Shown: in pieces, positions 23,449 through 32,093 of the stretch | How the letters are laid out: every line of letters begins with the position of its first letter | Position numbering within the stretch: the first letter of the stretch is position 1 | Source of the DNA: Adlercreutzia sp. ZJ176 | GTDB lineage: Bacteria > Actinomycetota > Coriobacteriia > Coriobacteriales > Eggerthellaceae | Length of the DNA: 64,000 nt | Assembly (NCBI RefSeq): GCF_011038975.1 | Contig: NZ_JAAKEC010000002.1 | Location: forward strand, 62,001-126,000 | Direction of reading: 5' to 3' | Notes under the pieces: generated by a model | What the model was told of the DNA's origin: nothing | Seen by the model: only the letters and a program-made list of their open reading frames with translations | The model's database searches: none | Program-made: the position numbers and the translations under genes

Positions 23449-24096
23449 CTATCCCTGCGTCAAGTCCTCGCGCACAACGTGGGTCCATGTTTTCGGCTCC
23501 AGCTCGGGCGGCGTGATGCCGGCCTCGCGCGCCGCGGCCAGGCTCTTCAGCATCCACGCCATGTTACGGCCGAGCTGGCGCATGGTGTGCATGCCCTCGC
23601 CGTCGGCGGCCGCCTCGCCGGGGGTGCGCCCGAAGGCGACGCCCCAGTAGGTGCTCGAGATCACCGGCATGCAGTTGATCTGGAAGTACTTGTTGATCTG
23701 GTCGGCCGCCTCCACGGCGCCGGCGCGCCGTGCCACGCCCACGCCGGCGGCTGGCTTGAAGCGCAGGTGCGACCCGCCGGCGTAGAACATGCGGTCGAGC
23801 AGCGCGATGAGCGAGCCCGCGGCCCCGGCGTAGTACACCGGCGAGCCGACGATGATGCCGTCAGCCGCCGCGGCCTTCTCGATGAGCTCGTTGCAGCAGT
23901 CGTCGTCGAACGCGCAGCGGCCCTCCCCGCTGCGCGCGCAGGCGCCGCAGGCGATGCAGCCGCGGACCGGCTTACTGCCGATCCAGGCGATCTCTGCTTC
24001 GACGCCCTCGGCGCGAAGCGCGGCGGCCGCCTCCTCGAGCGCGCGGTTCGTGTTGCCCTCTCGGCGCGGGCTTCCGTTGATGAGCAGGACCTTCAT
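23449..24096 (-). CDS. Iron-sulfur flavoprotein / NADPH-dependent FMN reductase family
   Basis: The 215-residue flavodoxin-fold protein has a VLLINGSPRREGNTNRAL phosphate-binding loop at the N-terminus, a compact Cys motif C47-x2-C50-x2-C53-x7-C61 as in iron-sulfur flavoproteins, and IIVGSPVYYAGAAGSL for FMN binding. It probably passes electrons between ferredoxin and an unknown acceptor in the cytoplasm. The start at 24096 (minus) follows GAGGAGACAC; longer frames upstream run through repeats. It is convergent with the small membrane gene. Confidence 0.85.
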   Translation of the reverse strand: MKVLLINGSPRREGNTNRALEEAAAALRAEGVEAEIAWIGSKPVRGCIACGACARSGEGRCAFDDDCCNELIEKAAAADGIIVGSPVYYAGAAGSLIALLDRMFYAGGSHLRFKPAAGVGVARRAGAVEAADQINKYFQINCMPVISSTYWGVAFGRTPGEAAADGEGMHTMRQLGRNMAWMLKSLAAAREAGITPPELEPKTWTHVVREDLTQG

Positions 24097-24143
24097 GTGT
24101 CTCCTCTTCTCGCTTCCTTGCTTGGGACCCATTGTAGCGCATG

Positions 24144-24210
24144 CGCCCCTGCTGGCAGGGAGCAACAAGCCTTCGCCCCTGCTTGCAGGGCGTAACGAGC
24201 CTCCGCCCCT
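24144..24210 (-). promoter_or_regulatory. 30-bp tandem repeat with internal palindromes upstream of the flavoprotein gene
   Basis: The word CGCCCCT recurs at 24144, 24174 and 24204, an exact 30-nt period. The first two copies each contain CCCTGC-NN-GCAGGG (24147-24160, 24177-24190); the third is degenerate. Placed 50-110 nt upstream of the minus-strand flavoprotein start and three helical turns apart, they could be operator sites. This is inference only. Confidence 0.4.
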
Positions 24211-24315
24211 CGGCGCTGAAGTGTCGGTCTGGCAACGCGGATGAGCGGGGCGGTCTTCTGATCGACGGCCTTTGCCGCCTTGTCCGCTGCTCCGCACGCC
24301 GGTCGCCGACGGCGT

Positions 24316-24513
24316 CACCGACAACGGCGCTTTTCCATCCACCCCTCAGGCGATTCTGGATGAAACGAGGCCGTTATCGGTGGTTTTTTGAGAAAAGTGG
24401 ATGCAGAATGCGCGTTATCGGTGGTTTTCGGGGCTTGGAGCACCGACAACGGGCGTTTTCCAGCCAGCTTTCCCGAGCCGTGGCTGCAAAGAGGGCGTTG
24501 TCGGTGTTTTGGG
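24316..24513. repeat. Five copies of CACCGAYAACG in both orientations
   Basis: The 11-mer occurs on + at 24316 and 24441 and on the - strand within 24371-24390, 24411-24430 and 24491-24513. Each is flanked by short T or A tracts (for example GCGCTTTTCCA and GGTGGTTTT). The stretch has no gene on either strand. It may be a cluster of protein-binding sites or a decayed repeat array. Confidence 0.6.
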
Positions 24514-24596
24514 CCTCGAGGCTTGAAAAGGCCGCGCCACTGCTGACAGGCGACGAGAGTGTTGGGGTCGGACTCAGGCGGGCGGCCCCGGGTGGC

Positions 24597-24714
24597 GTGC
24601 CGGGGGCCCGGGTGGAGCTCACCAAGCGAGCTCCGCACAAGCTGGTAGCGCCTGCGGCGCTTCCGTGCGAGCAGGACAGTCCGAGCGACTGAGCTTCACC
24701 CGAGCTCCCGGCAC
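24597..24714. repeat. Hairpin-forming dispersed repeat, copy A
   Basis: This is a 118-nt element with 24-nt imperfect inverted ends (24597-24620 and 24691-24714, 21 of 24 matching) and a structured core. The core (24621-24690) matches 32121-32190 at 64 of 70 positions. It lies between the 11-mer cluster and a small membrane protein gene. It is not a transposon with coding capacity, and could be a REP-like element or a structured RNA. Confidence 0.65.
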
Positions 24715-24864
24715 ACTCCGCGAGGGGGTATGAGAGATGCAAGGGGGATAGCGCTTCGCATGAGGTGTTTCGGGGTGATTCTGCGCAGGTTCGGCACGGG
24801 GGCGCGATTTGGGGTACCCTGACAGTCTCTGGTGAAGCCGACGGCGAAAACGACGAGGAGACCC

Positions 24865-25062
24865 ATGAAGAGCACCCGGGAATACGACTGGCTCAACGAC
24901 CCCTTCGACGAGAAGAAGTGCGCCGAGGAGCTTGACCGCGCCCGCTCCCGCGGCATGCGCGGCGCGGGGTGCGCGCTCGCGGCCGTCGTCGCGGTGGCCG
25001 TGGTGCTCGTGGCCGTGTTCGTGGTGATCGTCGGCGCGCTCGGCACCGACCTCGCGATCTAG
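24865..25062 (+). CDS. Small single-helix membrane protein, unknown function
   Basis: The 65-residue protein begins MKSTREYDWLNDPFDEKKCA, with a charged cytoplasmic part, then one long hydrophobic helix (~44-65). ATG 24865 is preceded by GGAGACCC. It ends directly at the dusB start, so the two genes form one unit. I do not recognise a family. Confidence 0.65.
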   Translation: MKSTREYDWLNDPFDEKKCAEELDRARSRGMRGAGCALAAVVAVAVVLVAVFVVIVGALGTDLAI

Positions 25063-26043
25063 GTGCCTCACGTGGCTCTGTTCGGGAAATACGAGGTGCT
25101 GCTGGCGCCGATGGCGGGCGTGAGCGACGTCGCGTTTCGCACGCTGTGCCTGGAGCAAGGTGCTGATTTGGCCTTCACCGAGATGGTGTCGGCGAAGGGG
25201 CTCTCATACGCCAACGAGAAGACGCGGCATCTGCTCGCGCTGGCCGCAGGCGAGCAGCGCGTGGGCGTGCAGCTGTTCGGCCACGAGCCCGCCACCATGG
25301 CGAGCCAGGCTGCTTGGGTGGAGGATGAGCTCGGCGAGGCGCTCGCATACCTCGACGTCAACATGGGCTGCCCCGCGCGCAAGATCGTGAGCAAGGGCGA
25401 CGGCAGCGCGCTCATGAAATCACCCGATGTGGCGGCCGATATCGTGCGCGCGGTGAAGGCCGCGGTGGCGCACCCCGTCACCTGCAAGTTCCGCCGCGGC
25501 TGGGACGAGGGGCAGGAGAGCGCGCCCGAGTTCGCGCGGCGCATGGAGGACGCCGGCGCCGACGCCGTCTGCGTGCACGGGCGCTACGCCGCCCAGCTCT
25601 ACCGCGGCAGCGCGGAGTGGGGCGTGATCGCGCGCGTGAAGGAGGCCGTGGGCATCCCCGTGGTGGGCAACGGCGACGTCCGCTCAGGCGCCGACGCGGT
25701 GCGCATGCGCAAGGCCACCGGCTGCGACGCGGTGATGATCGCGCGTGGCGCCGAGGGCAACCCGTGGCTGTTCGCCCAGGTGAAAGCCGCGCTGGCAGGG
25801 AACGAGGAACCTAGCCTCCCCGACGTCTCCGCGCGCCTCGCCATGGCGCGCCGCCATGCCGCGCTGCTCGCGCGCCGCGAGGGGCGCAACATCGTGCGCA
25901 TGCGCAAGCACGCCATGTGGTACGTGGCGGGGCTTCCTGGCGCCGCCGCCGCGCGCGGCAAGATCAACTACTGCACCACGCTCGAGGACTTCGGCCGCGT
26001 GTTCGACGAGCTCGAGCAGATTGCGAGCGAACATGCCTCATGA
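25063..26043 (+). CDS. dusB: tRNA-dihydrouridine synthase (DusB-like)
   Basis: This flavoenzyme reduces uridines in the tRNA D-loop. The 326-residue protein has LLAPMAGVSDVAFR, the catalytic Cys in NMGCPARKI (~103), CKFRRGWDE, VHGRYAAQLYRG, GNGDVRSG and MIARGAEGNPW, all standard in the family. The GTG at 25063 abuts the preceding stop and lacks a clear ribosome site; a GTG three codons later is possible. It overlaps hemW by 11 nt. Confidence 0.94.
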   Translation: MPHVALFGKYEVLLAPMAGVSDVAFRTLCLEQGADLAFTEMVSAKGLSYANEKTRHLLALAAGEQRVGVQLFGHEPATMASQAAWVEDELGEALAYLDVNMGCPARKIVSKGDGSALMKSPDVAADIVRAVKAAVAHPVTCKFRRGWDEGQESAPEFARRMEDAGADAVCVHGRYAAQLYRGSAEWGVIARVKEAVGIPVVGNGDVRSGADAVRMRKATGCDAVMIARGAEGNPWLFAQVKAALAGNEEPSLPDVSARLAMARRHAALLARREGRNIVRMRKHAMWYVAGLPGAAAARGKINYCTTLEDFGRVFDELEQIASEHAS

Positions 26044-27145
26044 CCCCTACCAGGCGCTCTACCTCCACGTGCCGTTCTGCGTGAGTCGCTGCATGTACTG
26101 CGACTTCACGACGCGCGCCGTGCCCGCCGACGACCCCGAGATCACGCGCTACGTGGAGGACCTCGTGATGCAGATCCGCCGCGCGGGCAAGCAGGGCGAG
26201 CTCGCGGGCGTGGAGACGGTGTACGTCGGCGGCGGCACGCCGAGCCACGTGGGATCGCGGCACCTCTCGCAGCTGCTCTACGCACTCGGTCTGTCGATGC
26301 ACCTCACGCCTGAGGTGGAGTGCACCGTTGAGTGCAACCCCGAGAGCCTGGACGAGCGCCTCGTGCGTGACATGTGGGCGCTCGGCGCGAACCGGCTGTC
26401 CATCGGCGTGCAGAGCTTCGACGACCGGCTTCTGCGTACGCTCGGGCGCGCGCACACGGCTGACGAGGCCCGCCGCGCCGTCGACGCGGCGCTCACGCGC
26501 TTCGAGAACGTGAGCGTGGACGTGATGTGCGGCCTGCCCGGCCAGTCAACCGAGGACGTGCGCGCGAGTGCGGAGGAGGCCGTGCGCCTCGGCGTCACGC
26601 ACGTGAGCGTGTACCCGCTCACCATCGAGGACCACACGCCGTTCGCGCGCATGGTGATGCGCGGCGAGCTCGACGAGCCCGACGACGACGTGGAGGCCGA
26701 GCACATGGAGGCTGCCGCGGAGGTGCTCGGGCGCGCGGGGTTCCACCGCTACGAGGTGGCGAGCTACGCGCGGGAGGGCTTCGAGAGCCAGCACAACACC
26801 GCCTACTGGACGGGAAAGCCCTACCTCGGGCTCGGGCTGTCAGCCACCACGATGACGCAGAACGCCACGCGCCGCATGCGGCGCCAGGACGGCTTCGTGA
26901 CCGACGACCTGAACCCCGCGCAGATGCTCGCCGAGGACCTCATGCTCGGCATGCGCATGTCGCGCGGCGTGAGCGACGAGCTGGTGGGGCGCGCCGCAGC
27001 GCTCCTGCCGGACGCGCGCGACGTGTTCGCGAACCTCGAGCGCGACGGCCTGGCCGTGCATGAGGACGGTCGCTGGCGCCCCACGAAGCGCGGCTGGCTG
27101 TGCGGCAACGAGCTCTACGGGCGCATCTTCGACCTCGCCCCGTAG
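26033..27145 (+). CDS. hemW: HemW-type radical SAM protein (coproporphyrinogen oxidase-like)
   Basis: The 370-residue protein has the radical SAM motif C16-x3-C20-x2-C23, followed by Phe rather than a fourth Cys. That replacement is typical of HemW, a heme chaperone, rather than HemN. Other landmarks are VETVYVGGGTPS, ECNPESLDE, NRLSIGVQSF and DVMCGLPGQ, with a C-terminal HemN_C-like domain. The location between dusB and hrcA follows the common hemW-hrcA order. Confidence 0.92.
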   Translation: MPHDPYQALYLHVPFCVSRCMYCDFTTRAVPADDPEITRYVEDLVMQIRRAGKQGELAGVETVYVGGGTPSHVGSRHLSQLLYALGLSMHLTPEVECTVECNPESLDERLVRDMWALGANRLSIGVQSFDDRLLRTLGRAHTADEARRAVDAALTRFENVSVDVMCGLPGQSTEDVRASAEEAVRLGVTHVSVYPLTIEDHTPFARMVMRGELDEPDDDVEAEHMEAAAEVLGRAGFHRYEVASYAREGFESQHNTAYWTGKPYLGLGLSATTMTQNATRRMRRQDGFVTDDLNPAQMLAEDLMLGMRMSRGVSDELVGRAAALLPDARDVFANLERDGLAVHEDGRWRPTKRGWLCGNELYGRIFDLAP

Positions 27146-27388
27146 CGGGGGCCGTCCCGATGAGCGCGCGTGCGTCCCGCGGCGCGGCCCCGCTCCCGGT
27201 GAGCGCTCGCATGCTTCGCAGCGCACATCTGCGCGCCCTTTGCCGCACGTCCTCGCGCACGCGCTCCGCGGCGCGCATCCGCGCACCCCACGACGCGCCC
27301 CGCGGCGCGCATCCGCACCTCTTCGCACGCGCCCCGTGTCGCTCATTATGGCGCTTGCGTTGAATTTTCGGCGGTTCCCTCCAATCGT
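27146..27388. other. Gene-free stretch upstream of hrcA
   Basis: This is low-complexity GC-rich sequence with a 17-nt direct repeat (27266-27282 and 27300-27316). From 27345 it becomes AT-richer and presumably holds the hrcA promoter, with TTGAAT (27360-27365) a possible -35. No gene was found. Confidence 0.5.
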
Positions 27389-27415
27389 TTAGCACTCGGG
27401 GGCCGAGGCTGCTAA
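27389..27415 (+). promoter_or_regulatory. CIRCE operator of hrcA
   Basis: TTAGCACTC - 9 nt - GGCTGCTAA. The left arm is the perfect CIRCE half-site; the right arm differs from GAGTGCTAA at two positions. It lies about 105 nt before hrcA, whose product is the repressor that binds CIRCE, so the operon is heat-shock regulated and autorepressed. Confidence 0.85.
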
Positions 27416-27520
27416 AATGCTGCGAGAGCTTGCGCGGCGCGGCTCGCGTCCACGTGCCCGCAGGCAGGAGAGAAGAAGGCAGGAAGTCAGAAGGCGGCCG
27501 AGCGCCGAAGGAGGAGTGCC

Positions 27521-28570
27521 GTGCTATCCGACAGGCGGCAGCGCGTGTTGAGCGCGCTCATCGAGGAGTACGTGGAGCGGGCGATGCCCGTGGGCTCGCG
27601 TACGCTCACCGAGCGCTACCAGCTCGGCGTGAGCCCGGCTACCGTGCGCAACGACCTGTCCGCCCTCGAGGACGCGGGCTACATCACGCAGCCCCACACC
27701 TCCGCCGGCCGCATCCCCACCGACGCGGGCTACCGCGCCTTCGTCGACGAGCTCTTGAGCCACGGCCTCGCCGCCGAGGAGCACCCCCACCGCGACATCG
27801 TCGACGAGCTGCGCGCGAGCGCCAGCGAGCTCGACGCGCTCATGGAGCAGACCTCGGCCGCGCTCGCGCGCCTCACCGACTGCCTCTCCATCGTGATGGC
27901 GCCGTCGTTCTCCGCGCACATCCGCCAGCTCTCGCTCATCTCGCTGTCGAACCACCGCGCGCTCATCGTGATCGTGGCCGAGGACGGCCGCGTGGCGAAC
28001 CGCAGCGTCGCGTTCGCCGACGAGGTGACGCCCGACGAGCTCGCCGGCGTGCAGAACCTGCTCGGGCGCTTGTTCGCCGGGAAGTCGGTGCGCGAGGTGC
28101 GCGAGGGGTTCGACGCGCCGACCTACGAGGCCCTGCGCGACCCGCTCGTGCAGCTCATCCTCGACGAGGTGATCGCGTGTTTGCAGGAGAACAACATCGG
28201 GCGGGCGCACCGGCTCGGCATGAGCTCGCTTCTGCGCAAGCCCGAGTTCAGCAGCTCGAGCGCCCTTCTGCCTCTCGTGCAGGTGCTCGAGGACGACTCC
28301 GTGCTCCTGCACGTGTTCGACGAGGCGTCCGCGCCCGCAGAGGCCGCACAGGCGCCCGACGACGCGCCGGGCGCAGAGGGCGAGCACGTGATGGTGCGCA
28401 TCGGGCGCGAGAACGCGGCCGTCGAGCTCTCCGGCGTGTCGGTGATCGCGAGCACCTACGGGCGCGGCGAGGGCGAGGGCATCGTCGCCGTCATCGGCCC
28501 GACGCGCATGGACTACACGCGCGTCATCCGCGCCGTGCGCGCGGCCCAGCACGTGCTGAGGGACGAGTGA
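27521..28570 (+). CDS. hrcA: Heat-inducible transcription repressor HrcA
   Basis: HrcA represses chaperone genes by binding CIRCE and depends on GroEL for folding. The 349-residue protein has the N-terminal winged helix (RQRVLSALIEEYVE, PVGSRTLTERY, VSPATVRNDLSALEDAGYI, HTSAGRIPTDAGYR) and the C-terminal dimerisation/GAF-like region ending MDYTRVIRAVRA. GTG 27521 follows AAGGAGGAG. The usual grpE and dnaK do not follow; dnaJ does. Confidence 0.95.
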   Translation: MLSDRRQRVLSALIEEYVERAMPVGSRTLTERYQLGVSPATVRNDLSALEDAGYITQPHTSAGRIPTDAGYRAFVDELLSHGLAAEEHPHRDIVDELRASASELDALMEQTSAALARLTDCLSIVMAPSFSAHIRQLSLISLSNHRALIVIVAEDGRVANRSVAFADEVTPDELAGVQNLLGRLFAGKSVREVREGFDAPTYEALRDPLVQLILDEVIACLQENNIGRAHRLGMSSLLRKPEFSSSSALLPLVQVLEDDSVLLHVFDEASAPAEAAQAPDDAPGAEGEHVMVRIGRENAAVELSGVSVIASTYGRGEGEGIVAVIGPTRMDYTRVIRAVRAAQHVLRDE

Positions 28571-28694
28571 GGCGAAGGCGCGGGCGAAGACGACGGCGAC
28601 AGTGACGGCGGGAAAGACCCCCTTACGGTAACAAGGCGCGGCCGGCATCGAGGCCGCGCGTTCGAGATAGGTGACAGAAAGGCATTACGAACCC

Positions 28695-29834
28695 ATGGCT
28701 AAAGACTTGTACGAGGTGCTCGGCGTTTCGCGCGACGCCTCCGAGGCTGAGATCAAGAAGGCGTTCCGCCACAAGGCGCGCGAGCTGCACCCCGACGTGA
28801 ACAAGGCCCCCGACGCGGAGGACCAGTTCAAGGAGCTCAACGAGGCGTACGACGTGCTCTCCGACGCGAACAAGCGCGCGCAGTACGACCGCTTCGGCAC
28901 CATCCCGGGCGCCGCGGGCTCGAGCCCGTACGGCGGCGGCAGCGGCTACGTCGACTTCGAGGACCTCTTCGGCGGCGGCTTCGGCGGCATGGGCGACATC
29001 TTCTCCACCTTCTTCGGCGGAAGCGCCGGCGGCGGGCGCACGGTGCGCAAGGAGGGCCGCGACATGGGCATCGGGCTGCGCCTGACGCTCGAGGAGGTCG
29101 CGCGCGGCGTGAAGAAGGAGATCGTGTACGACCGCCTGGCGCCGTGCCCCGACTGCGACGGCTCGGGCCTCGGCGAGGACGGCCGCGAGGTCACGTGCCC
29201 GGAGTGCAACGGCAAAGGCCGCGTGGTCACCGTGCAGCGCACCTTCCTCGGCGACATGCAGTCGTCCTCCACGTGCCCGAAGTGCCACGGCACGGGCTCG
29301 TCCATCGAGAACCCCTGCCCGGAGTGCGAGGGCCAGGGCCGCGTGCCCGACCGCCAGAAGGTGTCGGTCGAGGTGCCTGCGGGCGTCCGCGACGGCCAGC
29401 AGCTACGCGTGTCGGGCTTCGGCGAGGCCGGCATGCAGGGCGCGGCGGCCGGCGACCTCATCGTCACCGTGCGCATCCAGCCGCATGAGTTCTACGAACG
29501 CGACGGCGAGGATCTGCACGTGCAGGTGAGCGTGCCCATGGTCCAGGCGGCGCTCGGCGCCGAGATCGAGGTCGACGGCATCTTCGACGACGAGGAAGTG
29601 CCGGTGCGCATCCCCGAGGGAACGCAGAACGGCCAGGTCATCCGCTGCAAGGGATTCGGCATGCCGCGCCTGCGCTCGGACGCGCGCGGGGATCTGTACG
29701 TGCACGTGGAGGTGGAGATCCCCCGCCGCCTCTCGAAGCGCGAGCGCGAGATCCTCGAGGAGCTCGCCGCTGAGATGGGCGAGGACGTCTCGGAGCCCCG
29801 CTCGCCCCTGCAGAAGCTCCGCGACATGTTCTAG
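28695..29834 (+). CDS. dnaJ: Chaperone DnaJ
   Basis: DnaJ is an Hsp40 that delivers substrates to DnaK and stimulates its ATPase. The 379-residue protein has a J-domain with HPD (ELHPDVN, ~residue 33), a Gly-rich linker with GGGFGGMGD, four CxxCxGxG zinc repeats ([32 protein letters not shown]) and two C-terminal substrate domains. I start at ATG 28695 ([11 protein letters not shown]); a GTG at 28671 is less likely. It lies 124 nt after hrcA, with a GCGCGGCC/GGCCGCGC hairpin between them. Confidence 0.96.
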   Translation: MAKDLYEVLGVSRDASEAEIKKAFRHKARELHPDVNKAPDAEDQFKELNEAYDVLSDANKRAQYDRFGTIPGAAGSSPYGGGSGYVDFEDLFGGGFGGMGDIFSTFFGGSAGGGRTVRKEGRDMGIGLRLTLEEVARGVKKEIVYDRLAPCPDCDGSGLGEDGREVTCPECNGKGRVVTVQRTFLGDMQSSSTCPKCHGTGSSIENPCPECEGQGRVPDRQKVSVEVPAGVRDGQQLRVSGFGEAGMQGAAAGDLIVTVRIQPHEFYERDGEDLHVQVSVPMVQAALGAEIEVDGIFDDEEVPVRIPEGTQNGQVIRCKGFGMPRLRSDARGDLYVHVEVEIPRRLSKREREILEELAAEMGEDVSEPRSPLQKLRDMF

Positions 29835-29903
29835 CCTGAAGGGCTCCGTCCCGCACTGACTTCGCCAACGACGTTCGCCTTCCCTCGTTGCAAAGGAGAC
29901 TTC

Positions 29904-30752
29904 TTGTCCCTCCACCAGTTCTTCCTGGATGACCAGGTGCTCGCTCACGAAGGCGCTGCGGTGTTCCCGCTGCGCCTCGCGCCCGACGACGCGCGCCACG
30001 CCCGCGTGCTGCGCCTCTCACCTGGCGAGCACGTCGCCGTGGTGGACGCTGCGCGCGACTACTTCGAGTGCGAGGTCGTCTCCTTCGACGACGCGGTGCC
30101 GCTCGTGCGCATCGCGCGCCGCCTCGACGCGCCCGACGACGGCCCGCGCGTGATCCTGCTGCAGGGGCTCGCCAAGGGCGACAAGATGGAGACGGTCATC
30201 CGCCACGCCACCGAGGTGGGCGTCGAGGCGTTCGTGCCCCTGCGGTGCGCGCGCTCGGTCATGAAGGTGGACGCCAAGAAGGCCGCTGCGAAGAGGAGCC
30301 GCTGGCAGGCCGTCGCGAAGAGCGCCGCCATGCAGGCCGGGCGCCACGTGGTGCCCGAGGTGAGCGAGCCCGTGGGCCTGTCCCAGGCGTGCGAGCTTCT
30401 GGCGAACGCCACCGCCGTGCTCGTGTGCTGGGAGGAGGCGCCCCAGACGGCGACGATGCGCGCGGCGCTCGCCGACGCGATGGCGCAGGCGGGCTGCACG
30501 GTGGCGGCTGACGCGCGCGTGGCCGTGGTGGTGGGCCCCGAGGGCGGCCTTTCGCCCGAGGAGGTGGAGCGCCTGCTCGCGTGCAACCCGCGGGCGCGCC
30601 TCGTGTCGCTCGGGCCGTCCATCCTGCGCACCGAGACGGCCGGCGTCGTGGCGCCGGCGCTCGTCCTCTACGAGCTCGGCGGCATGGGCAACGCGGGCGG
30701 CGCGCTCGGAGCGCTCAGCGCACTTGGGGCACTCGGGACGGGGGGTCGCTGA
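29904..30752 (+). CDS. rsmE: 16S rRNA (uracil-1498-N3)-methyltransferase
   Basis: RsmE methylates U1498 of 16S rRNA. The 282-residue SPOUT-family protein has RILLQGLAKGDKME-like VILLQGLAKGDKMETVIRHA, VVVGPEGGLSPEEV and SLGPSILRTETA, the knot segments that bind SAM. The TTG start at 29904 follows AAAGGAG at 6 nt. The last ~25 residues are a Gly/Ala/Leu low-complexity tail. Its stop overlaps the mtaB start (TGATG). Confidence 0.94.
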   Translation: MSLHQFFLDDQVLAHEGAAVFPLRLAPDDARHARVLRLSPGEHVAVVDAARDYFECEVVSFDDAVPLVRIARRLDAPDDGPRVILLQGLAKGDKMETVIRHATEVGVEAFVPLRCARSVMKVDAKKAAAKRSRWQAVAKSAAMQAGRHVVPEVSEPVGLSQACELLANATAVLVCWEEAPQTATMRAALADAMAQAGCTVAADARVAVVVGPEGGLSPEEVERLLACNPRARLVSLGPSILRTETAGVVAPALVLYELGGMGNAGGALGALSALGALGTGGR

Positions 30753-32020
30753 TGCGGTTTGCCGTCGTCAACCTGGGGTGCAAGGTGAACCGCGTGGAGT
30801 CAGACGGCTTCGAGCGGCTCCTTTTGGCCGCGGGCGGCACGGAGGCTCTGCAGGAGGAGGCCGACCTCATCGTGGTGAACACCTGCACGGTCACCGCCGA
30901 GGCTGACAAGAAGACGCGCAAGGCCGTCCGCCATGCGCTGCGGGCCAACGCGTCGGCCCGCGTGGCGGTCACCGGCTGCGCCGCGGCCATCGACGAGGGC
31001 GCCTTTGCATCCATGGACGCGCGCGTGTGCGTGGTCCCCAAGGCCGGCATGAGCCTGTGGCTCGAGGACGTCGCCCGCACGGAAGCGGCCGCGGCTGGAG
31101 CTGCCGACGAAGACGTCCTGCCCGCCGCCCCTGGCGCGGGGATGCCTGAGGCTCACGAGCCTGACCTGGCGCTCTTCTCCTCGCGCACGCGCGTGGGCGT
31201 GAAGGTGCAGGACGGCTGCGACAACGCGTGCACCTACTGCATCGTGCACGTGGCGCGCGGGCGCGCGACGAGCCGGCCGGCGCCCGAGGTCCTCGCCGAG
31301 GCCGTGACGCTCGCCGCTTCGGGCGTGCGCGAGATCGTGCTCTCGGGCATCAACCTCGGCTCGTATCGCTGGGAGGACATGCGCCTGGCCGGGCTGCTCG
31401 AGGAGCTGCTCGCCGCCACCGCGCACCTGCACGAGCCCGGCGAGCCGCCGTGCCGCTTCCGCGTGAGCTCCGTCGAGCCCATGGACGTTGATGACGACTT
31501 CATCAGCTTGCTTGCCTGCGCGGACGGCCGCGTCTGCCGCCACCTGCACCTGCCCCTGCAATCGGGCAGCACCAAGGTGCTCCGCGAGATGGACCGCCCG
31601 TACACCGCCGAGGAGTTCGCGCGCCTCGTAAGCCGCCTGCGCGCGCAGGTGCCCGCGCTCGCGCTCACCACCGACGTCATCGTGGGGTTCCCCGGCGAGA
31701 CGGAGGGGGAGTTTGCCGAGACGCTCGAGATCGCGCGCGCCTGTGCGTTCAGCAAGATCCACGTGTTCCCGTACTCGCAGCGCGCGGGCACGCCCGCCGC
31801 CGCGCGCGCTGACCAGGTGCCGCCGCGCGTGAAGTCCGCCCGCGCCGCCCGCCTGCGCGCGCTCTCCGACGAGCTGCGCGCCGCCGACCGGGCGCGCCGC
31901 GCGGGCACCTGCGAGCTCGCGCTCGTGGAGGAGGCCGGCCGCGCCATGACCGAGAGCTACCACGAGACAAGCGCACCGGCCGGCGCCAACCCCGGCGCCC
32001 TCGTGCACGTGACGCTGTAA
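30752..32020 (+). CDS. mtaB: tRNA (N6-threonylcarbamoyl-A37) methylthiotransferase MtaB
   Basis: MtaB adds a methylthio group to t6A37 of tRNA. The 422-residue protein has an N-terminal UPF0004 domain (NLGCKVNRVESD, NTCTVTAEADKK, VTGCAA) with three cluster Cys, then the radical SAM motif CDNACTYC (~156-163), LHLPLQSGSTKVL and a C-terminal TRAM-like domain. The NLGCKVN and CxVTxxAD wording favours MtaB over MiaB or RimO. It follows rsmE with a one-base overlap. Confidence 0.93.
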   Translation: MRFAVVNLGCKVNRVESDGFERLLLAAGGTEALQEEADLIVVNTCTVTAEADKKTRKAVRHALRANASARVAVTGCAAAIDEGAFASMDARVCVVPKAGMSLWLEDVARTEAAAAGAADEDVLPAAPGAGMPEAHEPDLALFSSRTRVGVKVQDGCDNACTYCIVHVARGRATSRPAPEVLAEAVTLAASGVREIVLSGINLGSYRWEDMRLAGLLEELLAATAHLHEPGEPPCRFRVSSVEPMDVDDDFISLLACADGRVCRHLHLPLQSGSTKVLREMDRPYTAEEFARLVSRLRAQVPALALTTDVIVGFPGETEGEFAETLEIARACAFSKIHVFPYSQRAGTPAAARADQVPPRVKSARAARLRALSDELRAADRARRAGTCELALVEEAGRAMTESYHETSAPAGANPGALVHVTL

Positions 32021-32045
32021 CGCCCTGCGGCCCAAAGGAGTACGC

Positions 32046-32087
32046 ATGGCATTCGCTTTGACGGTCTTAGTTCTTATGGTGTTGTAG
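32046..32087 (+). CDS. Possible 13-residue hydrophobic micro-ORF
   Basis: ATG at 32046 follows a perfect AAAGGAG (32034-32040) by 5 nt and encodes MAFALTVLVLMVL before TAG. The strong ribosome site and fully hydrophobic product are striking, and it lies 25 nt after mtaB and 7 nt before the hairpin repeat copy B. It is either a real micro-peptide or the stub of a gene cut by that element. Confidence 0.4.
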   Translation: MAFALTVLVLMVL

Positions 32088-32093
32088 GGGTTA

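Noticed and set aside
24144-24210. CRISPR array
   Set aside because: There are only two and a bit units of 30 nt with no spacers; it is a plain tandem repeat.
24141-25158. Open frames on both strands through 24.1-25.1 kb
   Set aside because: They run through tandem repeats, the 11-mer cluster and the hairpin element, and similar peptides are encoded at 32.1 kb only because the repeat is shared.
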